A DNA stretch of 64,000 nt from Listeria rocourtiae FSL F6-920 (lineage in GTDB: Bacteria; Bacillota; Bacilli; Lactobacillales; Listeriaceae). The notes under the pieces are model-generated. The model saw only the letters and a program-made list of their open reading frames with translations, searched no databases and was not told where the DNA came from. This document shows, one piece after another, positions 1 through 9,980 of this stretch. Each line of letters starts with the position of its first letter. Positions within the stretch are counted from its first letter, which is position 1. A program made the translations under genes and the position numbers. The stretch lies in assembly GCF_000525975.1 (NCBI RefSeq), contig NZ_AODK01000033.1:1-64000 (forward strand), written 5' to 3'.

Positions 1-1233
1 TATTTTGATAGCTAGTCGGTGCCTTTTGCTTACCTTCTTCTTGTAGCTTCTTATACTTCTCATGTTCTGCCCATGCCATTTCCATCGCTTCTTTGGCAGT
101 CTGGACTTTTTTTTCGTTTCCAGTGCGCTGCGATAGTCATCATATAGTTTTTAGAAATTTTCCCGTCTAATCGCAGTAAAACATATTCAATTAGCACATT
201 CATCACTGGGATTGGTAAGTTCTGTTGCGCTAAAACTTCATCGATAACTTTTAGATCTGTTTCTGCTGGAACCGCTCCTTCACTAATATCAACCATCAGC
301 TGATACGGCGTCACATTCTCTAGATAGTACGCTAATGCTTCTATGTCTGATGCTCCTTCTTGCGGTGCCTGTGATGCAGTTTTTTTTTTCCGTCTTCGCC
401 CTCAGTTCCGGCAAGCGATTGTTTTGTAACTGGTAACCATCTCGCACAATTTTTCGTAAATAATCCAAATCTAGCGAACCATCTGCTTGCACCGAGCGGT
501 ATAAATAATGCACCATGTCGAGTTCTTCCACAGCATAAATCGCGTGTAATTTCAGAATACACGCACGGACTTCTTCTGTAACTGCATTCCGCGATAACAT
601 GGTTGGCGATAAACTTTGCAACATCACCGCAAAATCAAATCCCTTATCGTCCAGTATCACACCTCGAGATGTCGCCCGCCCCATCGGTTCGCCATTTTCA
701 ATTGTACTAATTGGCAACTCACTCCCGCTAAACGTCTCAAATACGTCTTGAAACGAGCGCGTCACTTCATCAAAACCGTTCTCTGGCATTGACTCATCAG
801 AAAAAAAACGGCGCAATCGCTGATACTGCGCATTGCCGATTTTACTATATAAATAAATATTTAGAAGCCCGTCGGAAAAAAATTGTTCTGGAGAAAGTGG
901 TGCTGCCATTTCATATATGTAATGTCGGGATTCACCTGTCGTTCGTACAAAACTACGCAACAAACCAAGTCCTTCGAGCTTCAACCGCGCTTGGAAAAGA
1001 CTAGATAAACTAATGCCAAGTAAATTTAATAGTTGCGTATGACTATGATTCTCCGACCAAAGACGATTTTCTTCTACCTCTGTGACAAGCGTGTCGTAGA
1101 GAGCCAAACATTCCGCACCCATTAATGGCTGATATAAAAAAGTCATAATCTTGCGGTCCTTTTCTGATAACACGCCATTCGCCTTCACTTCGTAGCTATC
1201 GACTGGCTGTAACTCCATCCAAAATTCTGCCAC
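1..1233 (-). CDS. dnaB: Replication initiation/helicase-loading protein DnaB (partial, two frameshifts)
   Basis: Firmicute DnaB, the membrane-associated protein that works with DnaD and DnaI to load the replicative helicase at oriC and during restart. It starts at a GTG (1233) behind an AAAGGTG ribosome site and reads MAEFWMELQPVDSYEV. It runs off the left edge while still coding (frame ends in ...KAPTSYQN). Two frame breaks occur, in a T10 run (380-389) and a T8 run (107-114). Removing one base from each restores a continuous reading (AKTEKKTASQAP and AHWKRKKVQTAKEAM). Both are therefore read as homopolymer errors. dnaI should follow just outside the window. It is followed upstream by nrdR, as in Bacillus and Listeria. 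Confidence 0.93.
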
Positions 1234-1248
1234 TCTACTTCACCTTTC

Positions 1249-1713
1249 TTACTCCTGTTTTGTCTTATTCATTAAATCTTTGAGCTCTTCTACAAAAACG
1301 CTAATATCTTTGAATTGGCGATATACGGAGGCAAAACGCACGTAAGCAACCTCGTCTAAGACAGCCAATTTATCCATTAATTTCTCACCAATCAAATGGG
1401 AGGATACTTCACTTTCGCCAATACTGCGAAGCTCACGCTCAACCGCATTTACCACATCTTCTAACTGTTCTACGGAAACTGGTCGCTTTTCACAAGCTCG
1501 AATGAGTCCGCGCAATATTTTCTCTCTAGCAAATTCTTCACGCACGCCATCTTTTTTGACGACAATTAGCGGACTTTCCTCGACTTTTTCGAACGTTGTG
1601 AAGCGAAAACCACACGATTCACATTCTCTGCGGCGCCGAATGGAATTTCCATCATCCGCAGGTCTTGAATCCACAACGCGCGAGCTATTACCTTTACAAG
1701 ATGGACATTTCAT
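1249..1713 (-). CDS. nrdR: Transcriptional repressor NrdR
   Basis: ATP-cone/zinc-ribbon repressor that senses (d)ATP and represses ribonucleotide reductase genes. An N-terminal zinc ribbon is visible (CPSC near residue 3, CESC near residue 31), followed by the ATP-cone beginning [11 protein letters not shown]. The reading frame extends two codons further upstream (1719). The ATG at 1713 gives the near-universal MKCPSC start and lies 9 nt after AGGAG, so I prefer it. About 154 residues is the normal family length. It lies 15 bp upstream of dnaB, so the two are probably co-transcribed. Confidence 0.95.
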   Translation of the reverse strand: MKCPSCKGNSSRVVDSRPADDGNSIRRRRECESCGFRFTTFEKVEESPLIVVKKDGVREEFAREKILRGLIRACEKRPVSVEQLEDVVNAVERELRSIGESEVSSHLIGEKLMDKLAVLDEVAYVRFASVYRQFKDISVFVEELKDLMNKTKQE

Positions 1714-1777
1714 TGTCATCCACTCCTATTTTATGTTATTACTTTTTCCTAGTATACCATGACTGACACCTATGCTT

Positions 1778-2374
1778 CTACTTTAAAAAGGTCTGGATTA
1801 ATTCGTTTACTTGTTGTTTCGTTTCGTCTAACGTATGCGAATTATCAATCACGATATCCGCATAGCTAATTTTCTCCGTTAAAGGCATTTGACTCGCAAT
1901 TCTGGCTTTGGCTTCACTTTTTGAAAAATCGTTTCGTTCCATCAACCGGTCCAATTGCGTTTTTTCATCCACATAAACTACGATGATTGTGTCTACCATT
2001 CCTTGCAGTTTACTTTCTATCAAAAGTGGGATGTCGAAAACGATTACTGCATGCCCACTAGCTATCAGCCGGTCACGCTCGCTCAACATCCATTGCCTTA
2101 CAAGTGGGTGCACAACAGCATTCAGAGCCTCACGCTTTTCAGAATCATGAAAGATAATTCCTCCTAATTTCTGCCGATTGAGTTCCCCGTCCTCTTGAAA
2201 AACTTCTGCACCAAAAATAGCTCGGAGTTGGCGCGCTCCTTCTGTGTCTTTTTCAACAACTTTTCTTGCCGCAATATCTGCATCAACAATCGGAAAACCA
2301 GCCTCATGAAACATCTTACTAACTGTACTTTTCCCGCTCGCAATTCCACCTGTTAAACCGATAATATAAGCCAT
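1778..2374 (-). CDS. coaE: Dephospho-CoA kinase
   Basis: Catalyses the last step of coenzyme A synthesis, ATP-dependent phosphorylation of the 3'-hydroxyl of dephospho-CoA. The P-loop GLTGGIASGKST sits at the N-terminus, the DADIAARKVV segment follows, and the lid region contains RLMERNDFSKSEA. An in-frame GTG lies at 2383, directly after the mutM stop. The ATG at 2374 has better spacing from AGGTGG and gives the usual MxxIGLTGG start. About 198 aa, normal for the family. It forms a tight cluster with mutM and polA. Confidence 0.94.
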   Translation of the reverse strand: MAYIIGLTGGIASGKSTVSKMFHEAGFPIVDADIAARKVVEKDTEGARQLRAIFGAEVFQEDGELNRQKLGGIIFHDSEKREALNAVVHPLVRQWMLSERDRLIASGHAVIVFDIPLLIESKLQGMVDTIIVVYVDEKTQLDRLMERNDFSKSEAKARIASQMPLTEKISYADIVIDNSHTLDETKQQVNELIQTFLK

Positions 2375-2383
2375 TTTGGCCAC

Positions 2384-3205
2384 CTACTTCTGGCATTTCG
2401 GGCAAAAATGCGTACCCCTGCCGTTCAGTTTGATTTTTACAATCGGCGTACCGCACACAGGACATGGATTTCCTTTTTCTCCGTACACTTGAAGTTTATC
2501 TTGGTAACCGCCAATCTTTCCTTGCGAGTTCACATATGTGCGGATAGTGGAGCCACCAAGTGCAACCGCTTCTGCCATGATTGTTTTTGTACTTTCATAA
2601 AGCCTTGTAATTTCTGCTGACCTAAGCGTATTTGCTGGGCGTTCCGGAAGTACTTTTGCCTGGAAACAAATTTCGTCTGCATAAATGTTACCAATACCTG
2701 CAACAAGACTTTGATCTAGTAATACAGTTTTGACAGCGCGTCCTGATTTTTTTAGTTTAGTTGCAAAGGTACTTTTTTCGAACGATGGAGAAAGCGGTTC
2801 AGGGCCCAACTTTTGAATCGATTTTGTAAGCTCTTCTTGGCCTTTTAAGACAAGTTCCATCGTGCCAAATTTACGAACATCAAGATAGCGCAATTCGGTA
2901 TCGTCCGTGAAATGAAACGTCACATGTGTATGTTTGTCTACTGGATCTGTCGCATTATGGAGACGATATTTCCCTTCCATTCGTAGATGTGATAAAAGCG
3001 TTCCATCTGTCGTATCGATAAGCAAAAATTTACCGCGACGGCGAACAGCTTCAATCTTTTGCCCAATCATATTTCCTACGAATTGCTGAGCAGGCATTCC
3101 AACAATCATTTTTGGAACACCGATAATCACTTGATCTATTTCTTTACCTATCACAAGTTCGGCGAGTGTTGCTCGAACATTTTCTACTTCTGGTAATTCT
3201 GGCAT
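2384..3205 (-). CDS. mutM: Formamidopyrimidine-DNA glycosylase (Fpg)
   Basis: Bifunctional glycosylase/AP lyase that removes 8-oxoguanine and FaPy lesions. The catalytic N-terminus MPELPEVE is present (Pro2 nucleophile, Glu3), as is the helix-two-turn-helix region ending in DQSLVAGIGNIYADE. The C-terminal zinc finger has two CxxC pairs (CPVC and CPKC), with the RGTHFCP strand between them. The full 273 aa are intact. ATG follows AAGGGG. It lies between polA and coaE in the usual Listeria/Bacillus order, consistent with a repair/replication operon. Confidence 0.96.
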   Translation of the reverse strand: MPELPEVENVRATLAELVIGKEIDQVIIGVPKMIVGMPAQQFVGNMIGQKIEAVRRRGKFLLIDTTDGTLLSHLRMEGKYRLHNATDPVDKHTHVTFHFTDDTELRYLDVRKFGTMELVLKGQEELTKSIQKLGPEPLSPSFEKSTFATKLKKSGRAVKTVLLDQSLVAGIGNIYADEICFQAKVLPERPANTLRSAEITRLYESTKTIMAEAVALGGSTIRTYVNSQGKIGGYQDKLQVYGEKGNPCPVCGTPIVKIKLNGRGTHFCPKCQK

Positions 3206-3226
3206 GATTTTAACCCCTTACTTATG

Positions 3227-5854
3227 TTATTTAGCATCGTACCATGTGTCGCCAAAAGAACTATCAACTTTGAGTGGCACGGAAAGTTCAACCGCATTTT
3301 CCATTACATCCGGAACGATTTCCTCGAGTTTCGCGATTTCGCTTTCAGGTGCTTCAAAAATAAGCTCATCGTGCACTTGGAGCAGAAGACGCGCTTCTAG
3401 TTTTTCTGAAATCAAACGGTCATTCATGAGGATCATCGCTTTTTTGATGATATCGGCGGCACTTCCTTGAATTGGTGTATTCATCGCTGTTCTCTCAGCA
3501 AACCCGCGAACATTGAAATTTCGACTTGTGATTTCTGGAATGTAACGACGGCGATGTAAAATGGTCTCCACATAGCCTTTTTCTTTTGCAGAGCGCACAA
3601 TGTTCTCCATATATTCCTTTACTGCAGGATAACTCACGAAATAACGATCGATAAAATCGCGTGCTTCTTTTCGCGTAATACCCAGATTTTGAGATAGACC
3701 ATAGTCACTAATGCCGTACACGATACCAAAATTGACAGCTTTGGCTTGGCGGCGCATCAGCGAATCCACTTCATCCTGCTCCACATGAAAAACGTCCATC
3801 GCTGTTTTTGTGTGGATATCATAGTCGTGATTGAACGCGTATTGCAAGTTCTCATCCTCCGAAATATGAGCTAAAACACGTAATTCAACTTGTGAGTAAT
3901 CGGCTGAAAAAATCTTCCAACCTGGCTCTGATGGAACAAAAACTTGGCGGATTCTACGTCCTTCTTCAAGGCGAATTGGGATGTTTTGCAGGTTTGGATC
4001 AACAGAACTAAGACGCCCCGTTTGCGCCAATGTTTGATTGAAGCGCGTGTACACTTTTTGCGTATCTTGATGTGTCACTTTTAGCAAGCCTTCGATATAA
4101 GTTGATTGGAGTTTACCAAGTTGACGATACATTAAGATACTTTCAATGATTGGATGTGAACCTGCGAGTTTTTCAAGGACATCCGCGGATGTGGAATAGC
4201 CCGTTTTAGTCTTCTTCTCAGCCGGTAATCCTAGATTTTCAAATAAAACAACACCTAATTGTTTCGGTGAATTAATGTTAAACTCAGAACCTGCATATTC
4301 GTGAATCGTTTTCTCCAACTCACTTAGCCGACCTGCAAGCTCCACTTTCATATCTTCTAAACGTGCGGTATCAACTTTAACGCCATACATTTCCATTTTA
4401 GCAAGCACTTTAGAAAGAGGCAACTCAAGGTCTTCAAATAAGCCTAACTGCTCATTATTTTCGAGTTCTGTATGCATCTTTCTTTCTAATTCAGAAACTG
4501 CAACTACTTTTCGTGCTAAATGTTCTGCCACAATAGCTTCTTCTGGAATCACTCGTTTAGCCCCTTTTCCGTAAACAAGCTCATCGGTTTTCACCGCATC
4601 GAAATCGTGACTGACTGCCACACTCGCAAAATCGTCAATTGTATCAGATGGATTGAGCAGATAAGACGCTAGCATAATGTCAAATTCGATGCCATCAACT
4701 GCTATATCAAATTTGGAAAGCCCAACAATCGTTTTCTTTGCATCATATACGACTTTTTCTTTCTTCGGGTTTTCTAGCCACGATTTCAGCTCTGGTGACT
4801 TTGTTAATGCATCTGCATTGGCAAAGAATGTCCCAGCTTCCGAATGAAAAGTAATCCCAATAAAGGAAGCCGTATGGTAGTTATCGTTATCCAACTCGAC
4901 ATAAACTGCAGCTTTATCGCTTAAATGCGCAGTCGTAATCTCGTCTACCATTTCAAAAGTAATGGCTTCCATTTCTTTTTCCGGTTCACTAGACTCCCCT
5001 TGAATATTTTTCAAAAGCGTTGCAAAACCTAATTCTTTTAGCAACGGCACAACTTTTTCTGTATCATACCCGTTATATTTCAAATCAGAAACTTTGATTT
5101 CTAGTGGCGAATCCGTGTTAATTGTCGCCAATTCTTTACTCATAATTGCCGATTCCTTATTATCTATCACTTTTTCCTGTAGCTTCTTACCAGAAATTTG
5201 ATTAGCGTTAGCTAATACTTCCTCTACTGTCCCAAATTGATGTAGTAGTTTCAGCGCAGTCTTTTCGCCAACGCCAGGAATTCCTGGAATATTATCGGAA
5301 GCATCGCCCATCAAGCCTTTCATATCAATAATTTGCTCAGGTGTGAGATTATATTTTTCTTTCAAACTAGTTGGCGTATTTTGCTCCATATCCGTGATGC
5401 CTTTTTTGGTAATGTACACCGTTGTTTTGTCGCTTACAAGTTGTGTTAAATCGCGATCTCCCGTTATAACAATGACCTCTAAACCATCTTTTTCGGCGTG
5501 CTTTGTTATTGTGCCAATGATATCATCCGCCTCATAGTTCGGTAGTTCATAGCGTGGAATCGAATAAGCATCCAATAGCTCCCGAATGAATGGAAACTGC
5601 TCAGATAATTCACTAGGCGTTTTTTGACGCCCACCCTTATACTCTTTAAACTGGCTATGTCTGAAGGTCGTTTTTCCCGCATCAAAAGCCACCAATACAT
5701 GATTTGGCTGCTCCTTTTCCAACACATTCATTATCATCATTGCAAAGCCGTACACTGCATTCGTATAGACACCTTTGTCATTACTCAAAAGTGGCAATGC
5801 ATAGAAAGCACGATTCGCAATACTATTTCCATCAATTAGTACGATTTTATTCAC
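3227..5854 (-). CDS. polA: DNA polymerase I
   Basis: Family A polymerase for Okazaki fragment processing and gap repair. The N-terminal 5'-nuclease starts LIDGNSIANRAFYAL and includes VLVAFDAGKTTFRH. The central 3'-5' exonuclease-like domain lacks the usual DxE catalytic motif (the place reads YVELDND), as is common in Bacillus-type Pol I. Polymerase motifs A (SADYSQVELR), B (RRQAKAVNFGIVYG) and C (LQVHDE) are intact. 875 aa. The start is GTG behind GAGGAGG. Upstream of it lies the icd terminator, so polA probably begins a polA-mutM-coaE transcript. Confidence 0.97.
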   Translation of the reverse strand: MNKIVLIDGNSIANRAFYALPLLSNDKGVYTNAVYGFAMMIMNVLEKEQPNHVLVAFDAGKTTFRHSQFKEYKGGRQKTPSELSEQFPFIRELLDAYSIPRYELPNYEADDIIGTITKHAEKDGLEVIVITGDRDLTQLVSDKTTVYITKKGITDMEQNTPTSLKEKYNLTPEQIIDMKGLMGDASDNIPGIPGVGEKTALKLLHQFGTVEEVLANANQISGKKLQEKVIDNKESAIMSKELATINTDSPLEIKVSDLKYNGYDTEKVVPLLKELGFATLLKNIQGESSEPEKEMEAITFEMVDEITTAHLSDKAAVYVELDNDNYHTASFIGITFHSEAGTFFANADALTKSPELKSWLENPKKEKVVYDAKKTIVGLSKFDIAVDGIEFDIMLASYLLNPSDTIDDFASVAVSHDFDAVKTDELVYGKGAKRVIPEEAIVAEHLARKVVAVSELERKMHTELENNEQLGLFEDLELPLSKVLAKMEMYGVKVDTARLEDMKVELAGRLSELEKTIHEYAGSEFNINSPKQLGVVLFENLGLPAEKKTKTGYSTSADVLEKLAGSHPIIESILMYRQLGKLQSTYIEGLLKVTHQDTQKVYTRFNQTLAQTGRLSSVDPNLQNIPIRLEEGRRIRQVFVPSEPGWKIFSADYSQVELRVLAHISEDENLQYAFNHDYDIHTKTAMDVFHVEQDEVDSLMRRQAKAVNFGIVYGISDYGLSQNLGITRKEARDFIDRYFVSYPAVKEYMENIVRSAKEKGYVETILHRRRYIPEITSRNFNVRGFAERTAMNTPIQGSAADIIKKAMILMNDRLISEKLEARLLLQVHDELIFEAPESEIAKLEEIVPDVMENAVELSVPLKVDSSFGDTWYDAK

Positions 5855-5935
5855 AGGGATTCCTCCTCAAAATTTAACGCTGATTATGTCTATTTTACCA
5901 TAGAAACACTTATTACGCCTTTATTCGCACGTATA

Positions 5936-5999
5936 AAAAACCATGTTTCAAAACAGGGGTCAAGGGCTCACTCCTATTTCAAAACACGGTCTTGTTTTA
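5936..5999 (-). terminator. Rho-independent terminator after icd
   Basis: A long hairpin on the minus strand directly follows the icd stop codon. Stem arms ACCGTGTTTT and AAACATGGT are nearly complementary, with G-T pairs, and are followed by a run of T. It separates the citZ-icd transcript from polA. Confidence 0.8.
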
Positions 6000-6001
6000 A
6001 A

Positions 6002-7270
6002 TTAAAAATTGCGAATCAATGCATCTGCAAACTCGGAACATTTTACTTCTGTCGCACCGTCCATTAAACGTGCAAAGTCGTAAGTAACCGTTTTGGCAGC
6101 GATTGTTTTTTCCATCGATTTAATAATCAAGTTCGCTGCCTCACTCCAGCCAATATGTTCAAGCAATAATGTTCCAGAAAGAATCACGGATGATGGATTC
6201 ACTTTATCAAGGTCGGCATATTTTGGAGCAGTGCCATGTGTCGCCTCAAAAATCGCATGTCCTGTCAAATAGTTAATGTTTGCACCCGGAGCAATACCAA
6301 TTCCGCCAACTTGAGCCGCAAGCGCATCAGAAATATAATCCCCATTCAAATTCATCGTCGCCACGACATCAAATTCTGCTGGACGTGTCAAAATTTGCTG
6401 TAAGAAAATATCTGCAATGGAGTCTTTAACTAAAATCTTGCCTGCTGCAAGCGCCGCATCTTGTTTTGCATTAGCCGCGTCGACACCTTCTGCTTCCACA
6501 ATCCGGTCATATTCGGACCATGTGAAAACTTTATCGCCAAATTCACGCTCTGCAAGGTCATACCCCCATGTTTTGAAGGCTCCTTCTGTGAATTTCATGA
6601 TATTTCCTTTATGCACAAGCGTCAATGATTTGCGTTTTTCTTTAATCGCGTACTCAATCGCCGCACGTACCAAGCGCTCTGTTCCTTCTTTAGAAACAGG
6701 TTTCACGCCGATTCCCGATGTTTCAGGGAACCTAATTTTATTTACACCGAATTCATCACGCAGGAAATCAATTAACTTCTTCGCTTCATTGCTTCCCTCT
6801 TTGAATTCAATGCCTGCATAAATATCTTCCGTATTCTCACGGAAAATGACCATATCAGTATCTTCAGGCCGCTTTACAGGAGAAGGAACCCCTGTGAAGT
6901 AACGAACTGGACGTAAGCACACATATAAATCCAACTCTTGACGTAGCGCTACATTTAGCGAGCGGATACCGCCACCAATCGGCGTTGTAAGAGGTCCTTT
7001 AATCGCAATTAAATACTCATCAATTGTATCTAACGTCGCTTGCGGTAACCATTCACCTGTTTGGTTAAACGCTTTTTCACCTGCTAAAACTTCACGCCAA
7101 TCGATTTTCTTTTCACCATTATATGCTTTTTCAACAGCTGCATCGAGCACACGTTTAGAGGCGCGCCAAATATCTGGGCCTGTACCATCGCCTTCAATAA
7201 ATGGAATCACTGGATTATTTGGCGTTTTTAAAACACCGTCTACTACTTGGATCTTTTCACCTTGTGTCAA
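6002..7270 (-). CDS. icd: Isocitrate dehydrogenase (NADP+)
   Basis: Oxidative decarboxylation of isocitrate to 2-oxoglutarate in the cytosolic TCA branch; called citC in Bacillus and Listeria. Landmarks are [12 protein letters not shown] at the N-terminus, the substrate loop [22 protein letters not shown] cut here to its core [24 protein letters not shown], and the nucleotide-binding segment [11 protein letters not shown]. 422 aa, full length. The start is TTG at 7270, 6 nt after GGGGG. It lies 21 bp downstream of citZ, so the two are co-transcribed. No separate aconitase gene is in the window. Confidence 0.96.
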   Translation of the reverse strand: MTQGEKIQVVDGVLKTPNNPVIPFIEGDGTGPDIWRASKRVLDAAVEKAYNGEKKIDWREVLAGEKAFNQTGEWLPQATLDTIDEYLIAIKGPLTTPIGGGIRSLNVALRQELDLYVCLRPVRYFTGVPSPVKRPEDTDMVIFRENTEDIYAGIEFKEGSNEAKKLIDFLRDEFGVNKIRFPETSGIGVKPVSKEGTERLVRAAIEYAIKEKRKSLTLVHKGNIMKFTEGAFKTWGYDLAEREFGDKVFTWSEYDRIVEAEGVDAANAKQDAALAAGKILVKDSIADIFLQQILTRPAEFDVVATMNLNGDYISDALAAQVGGIGIAPGANINYLTGHAIFEATHGTAPKYADLDKVNPSSVILSGTLLLEHIGWSEAANLIIKSMEKTIAAKTVTYDFARLMDGATEVKCSEFADALIRNF

Positions 7271-7291
7271 ATTAATTCCCCCTTGTAATTA

Positions 7292-8413
7292 TTAGTCCCG
7301 TTCATTGACAGGAATATATGCTCTTGACTCTGGTCCTACGTAAATCGCACGCGGTCGAATCAAGCGGTTATCTCGGTATTGTTCAAAAATATGCGCCAAC
7401 CATCCTGATACACGGCTCATCGCAAAAACAAGCGTAAATAAGTCATGATCGATGTTTAGTGCGTGATACACAGATGCAGAATAGAAATCGACATTCGGTT
7501 TCAAATGCTTAAATTCCCAAACTGCCTCTTCAACCTCAGCTGAAATATCGTAGTATTCTGGCTCGCCTTTTTTCTCAGTAAGCTTCCGAGCCATTTCTTT
7601 CAAATGATACGCACGTGGATCGCCACCTTGATAAACACGATGACCAAAGCCCATAATTTTCTCTTTGTTATCAATTTTAGTTTGAATGTATTCGCGCACA
7701 TGGCCTTTTTCTTTCATTTCCTCAATCATGTCGATAACGCGTTCATTCGCACCACCATGAAGTGGTCCTTTGAGCGCCCCAATTGCTGCCGTAACGCCAG
7801 AGTAAACATCGGACAATGTCGCAACACAAACACGCGCAGTAAACGTGGAAGCATTAAATTCATGATCCGCATGTAACACTAGCGCCTTATTCATTGCATC
7901 CACTTCCAAATAACTAGGATCTTCGCCGGTTAGCATGTATAAAAAGTTTGCTGCCATACTCAAATCACTGCGTGGTGGAATTGGATCCAGACCACGACGA
8001 ATCCGTGAAAATGCGGCAACAATCGTAGGCATCTTCGCTTGCAGACGAATTCCTTTTCGGTATACAGCTTCGCCATCATCCATCTCCGCTTCCATATCAA
8101 ACACACCAAGCATTGAAACTGTTGTACGCAGAACACTCATCGGATGCAAGTTTTGGTGGTGTTGCAAACGCAAGCTCGTAATAATAGATTCAGAAACTGC
8201 CATATTCTCATGTATTTCGCCCTTAAACTTTGCCAGGTCTTCTTCATTCGGCAAACGTAAATGCCACAACAAATAAATAACCTCTTCAAATGTTGCATTA
8301 CTTTCCATCAGATTATCAATGCCATATCCAACATAAGTTAACATGTCATCTATAATCGAGCTAATTGACGTTTCCGCCACATATACATTCTCCAAACCTT
8401 TTGAAACCGTCAT
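7292..8413 (-). CDS. citZ: Citrate synthase
   Basis: Condenses acetyl-CoA and oxaloacetate to citrate, feeding glutamate synthesis through icd. The catalytic segments LHGGANERV, MGFGHRVYQ and DFYSASVYHAL carry the expected His, His and Asp. An in-frame upstream ATG exists at 8437, but it overlaps the ribosome site AGGGGG. The ATG at 8413 (MTVSKGLENVY) has 8 nt spacing and matches Listeria starts. About 373 aa. Confidence 0.95.
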   Translation of the reverse strand: MTVSKGLENVYVAETSISSIIDDMLTYVGYGIDNLMESNATFEEVIYLLWHLRLPNEEDLAKFKGEIHENMAVSESIITSLRLQHHQNLHPMSVLRTTVSMLGVFDMEAEMDDGEAVYRKGIRLQAKMPTIVAAFSRIRRGLDPIPPRSDLSMAANFLYMLTGEDPSYLEVDAMNKALVLHADHEFNASTFTARVCVATLSDVYSGVTAAIGALKGPLHGGANERVIDMIEEMKEKGHVREYIQTKIDNKEKIMGFGHRVYQGGDPRAYHLKEMARKLTEKKGEPEYYDISAEVEEAVWEFKHLKPNVDFYSASVYHALNIDHDLFTLVFAMSRVSGWLAHIFEQYRDNRLIRPRAIYVGPESRAYIPVNERD

Positions 8414-8477
8414 TATTTTTCCCCCTAACAATATCAATCTTAGCGTTGTATGCTATGTAATTGTCTTGAATAATAAT

Positions 8478-8948
8478 TTACTTGAATAAGGCGACACCTT
8501 GCATCAGGACATACGCAATCCCAGCCGCGATGACTGGCCCAGCTGCAATACCACGAAATAGCACCACCGCTAAAATCGTACCAAAAACAAGTGAAACCGT
8601 CACTTGTGGATCAACAGCCATATAACCGACACCTTTTTTCGCCAAAATGGATACGGCAATCCCTGCCAACAGGCCAATCCAGCCCGCTGCTGATTTAAAG
8701 GAATCTACTAAATCCTTAAAACCAATTTGTCCTGTTGCAATCGGAATTAGGATGGCAATTGTAATTATCGTCACACCCCAATTTATTCCTCGCGATTGAA
8801 TCATTTCCATAACTCTTCCATCCACATGAAAAAGTTTCAATAGAATCACCACAGCAACCGCAATAATCAGTGAATTATTTTTTGCTAATAGCCCAAGTCC
8901 TAGAAATAAAAGTAAAAATAACATGCTTTCTGTAAACAAGAAGAACAA
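8478..8948 (-). CDS. DUF441 family membrane protein (YtwI-like)
   Basis: Hydrophobic protein of about 150 aa with four or five predicted membrane segments, including LLFLGLGLLAKNNSLIIAV, GVTIITIAILIPIATG and an Ala/Gly-rich C-terminal helix pair. It matches the DUF441 family at this position in Listeria and Bacillus (YtwI); its function is unknown. The start is uncertain. TTG codons at 8948 and 8939 are both possible, the latter giving MFTESMLF as in other Listeria, and AGAAGGAAAGG lies just upstream. It lies downstream of fxsA and upstream of citZ on the same strand. Confidence 0.85.
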   Translation of the reverse strand: MFFLFTESMLFLLLFLGLGLLAKNNSLIIAVAVVILLKLFHVDGRVMEMIQSRGINWGVTIITIAILIPIATGQIGFKDLVDSFKSAAGWIGLLAGIAVSILAKKGVGYMAVDPQVTVSLVFGTILAVVLFRGIAAGPVIAAGIAYVLMQGVALFK

Positions 8949-9062
8949 ACCTTTCCTTCTGAGAAAATGTCAGATTAATTGTATTATAACACACCTGTAC
9001 CCCTTGATGTAAAGCGATACTTATCGTATATCTGAAAATAGATAAGAAAAGTCAATCACCTT

Positions 9063-9443
9063 CTATCTCATATCAAAATAGGTAAAGTTGCCTTGATTCA
9101 TACGCTGTTCTAGCCAGCGATTGATGCGTGGTTTCATCCACGATCGGATAAATGGCAGGAATAGAAGAAGACCGCATAGGGATGTGATAATACCTGGAAT
9201 GACGAGTAGGATCCCTGCTAGGATGAAGCAAACTGTGTCGAGTAAATATGGAGAAATAATTTTTCCTTCACGCATATTTTGGGTAATGGCTCGCCATAAG
9301 CGTTTGATGATAAAAATGCCAAATGCTGTGGAGGCAATTTGGAAAAGTAGCAGCGGCCAAAAGCCAATCCACCGAAATAGGAGGATATAGGTCAGTAATT
9401 CGATTATGCCATATATAGCCCAGTAATAGATTATTTTTTTCAT
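9063..9443 (-). CDS. fxsA: FxsA family membrane protein
   Basis: Small inner-membrane protein of the FxsA family (in E. coli, overproduction relieves exclusion of phage T7 by the F plasmid; physiological role unknown). It has two or three N-terminal membrane segments (ILLFRWIGFWPLLLFQI) followed by the conserved CFILAGILLVIPGIITSLCG helix and a basic tail ending ...FTYFDMR. 126 aa. ATG behind AAGGAGG. It follows the long pykA downstream region. Confidence 0.86.
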   Translation of the reverse strand: MKKIIYYWAIYGIIELLTYILLFRWIGFWPLLLFQIASTAFGIFIIKRLWRAITQNMREGKIISPYLLDTVCFILAGILLVIPGIITSLCGLLLFLPFIRSWMKPRINRWLEQRMNQGNFTYFDMR

Positions 9444-9529
9444 AATCTCGGTACCTCCTTTTACTATTTATTTTTATTATAGCGTAGTTTTGGTTAAATG
9501 AGAAAGGTGACATACCCTTCCAAAGATTA

Positions 9530-9572
9530 AAAAACCAGATTAGCACCCTCGTTTTGGATGTAATCTGGTTTT
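9530..9572 (-). terminator. Strong hairpin, probable pykA terminator
   Basis: Perfect stem AACCAGATTA / TAATCTGGTT with an 18-nt loop, followed on the minus strand by a T-run. It can act in both directions. It lies about 410 nt after the pykA stop, so everything in between would be a long 3' UTR unless another terminator acts earlier. Confidence 0.7.
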
Positions 9573-9980
9573 AAGTTTGTTGAGGCTCTTATGAAGCGTC
9601 TTCTGCTGAATTAGAGCCTCAATATGCATGAGAGCGAAGTGAGCATGTAATCCACCAGCGGCTCTTATGCACCTAGCAAGAAGTAACAAGAAACCGAGAA
9701 GAAGCAGGTAACAAGAAGAACCTCAATACACATGCGAACACAGTGAGCATGTAATCCATGTACTGCATCACGTGATGCACCTCCGGATCCAGCTTTGTTG
9801 TGGTTCTTGAAAAGCGAAGTGTGCTTTTTTAGAACCTCAATATGCAGTTGAATGCAATGAAACTGCCTTCCTTTACTCAGTCCCTCGAAAATTTCGTGCC
9901 CTCCATAAAAGTCAAAGGAGGACTTTTACTGCGTCCCCTAACAATTTTTTCGGGCCTAACGGGCGTGTTCAGCTTTTCAA
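9573..9980. repeat. Non-coding region with three degenerate hairpin/repeat modules
   Basis: No convincing gene is present. A motif of the type AGARCCTCAATAyrCA recurs near 9613, 9718 and 9832, each followed by a segment resembling GTGAGCATGTAATCC (near 9640 and 9743; weaker near 9855). The first and third form stems with a TTGRGGYTCT arm upstream (9580-9589 with 9613-9622; 9798-9807 with 9832-9841). The arms differ between copies by paired changes (GCTCT/AGAGC versus GTTCT/AGAAC). It lies between the pykA stop and the likely terminator. Confidence 0.6.

Noticed and set aside
789-1004. Open frame on the plus strand opposite dnaB
   Set aside because: Shadow of dnaB; no ribosome site, and its composition follows the opposite strand.
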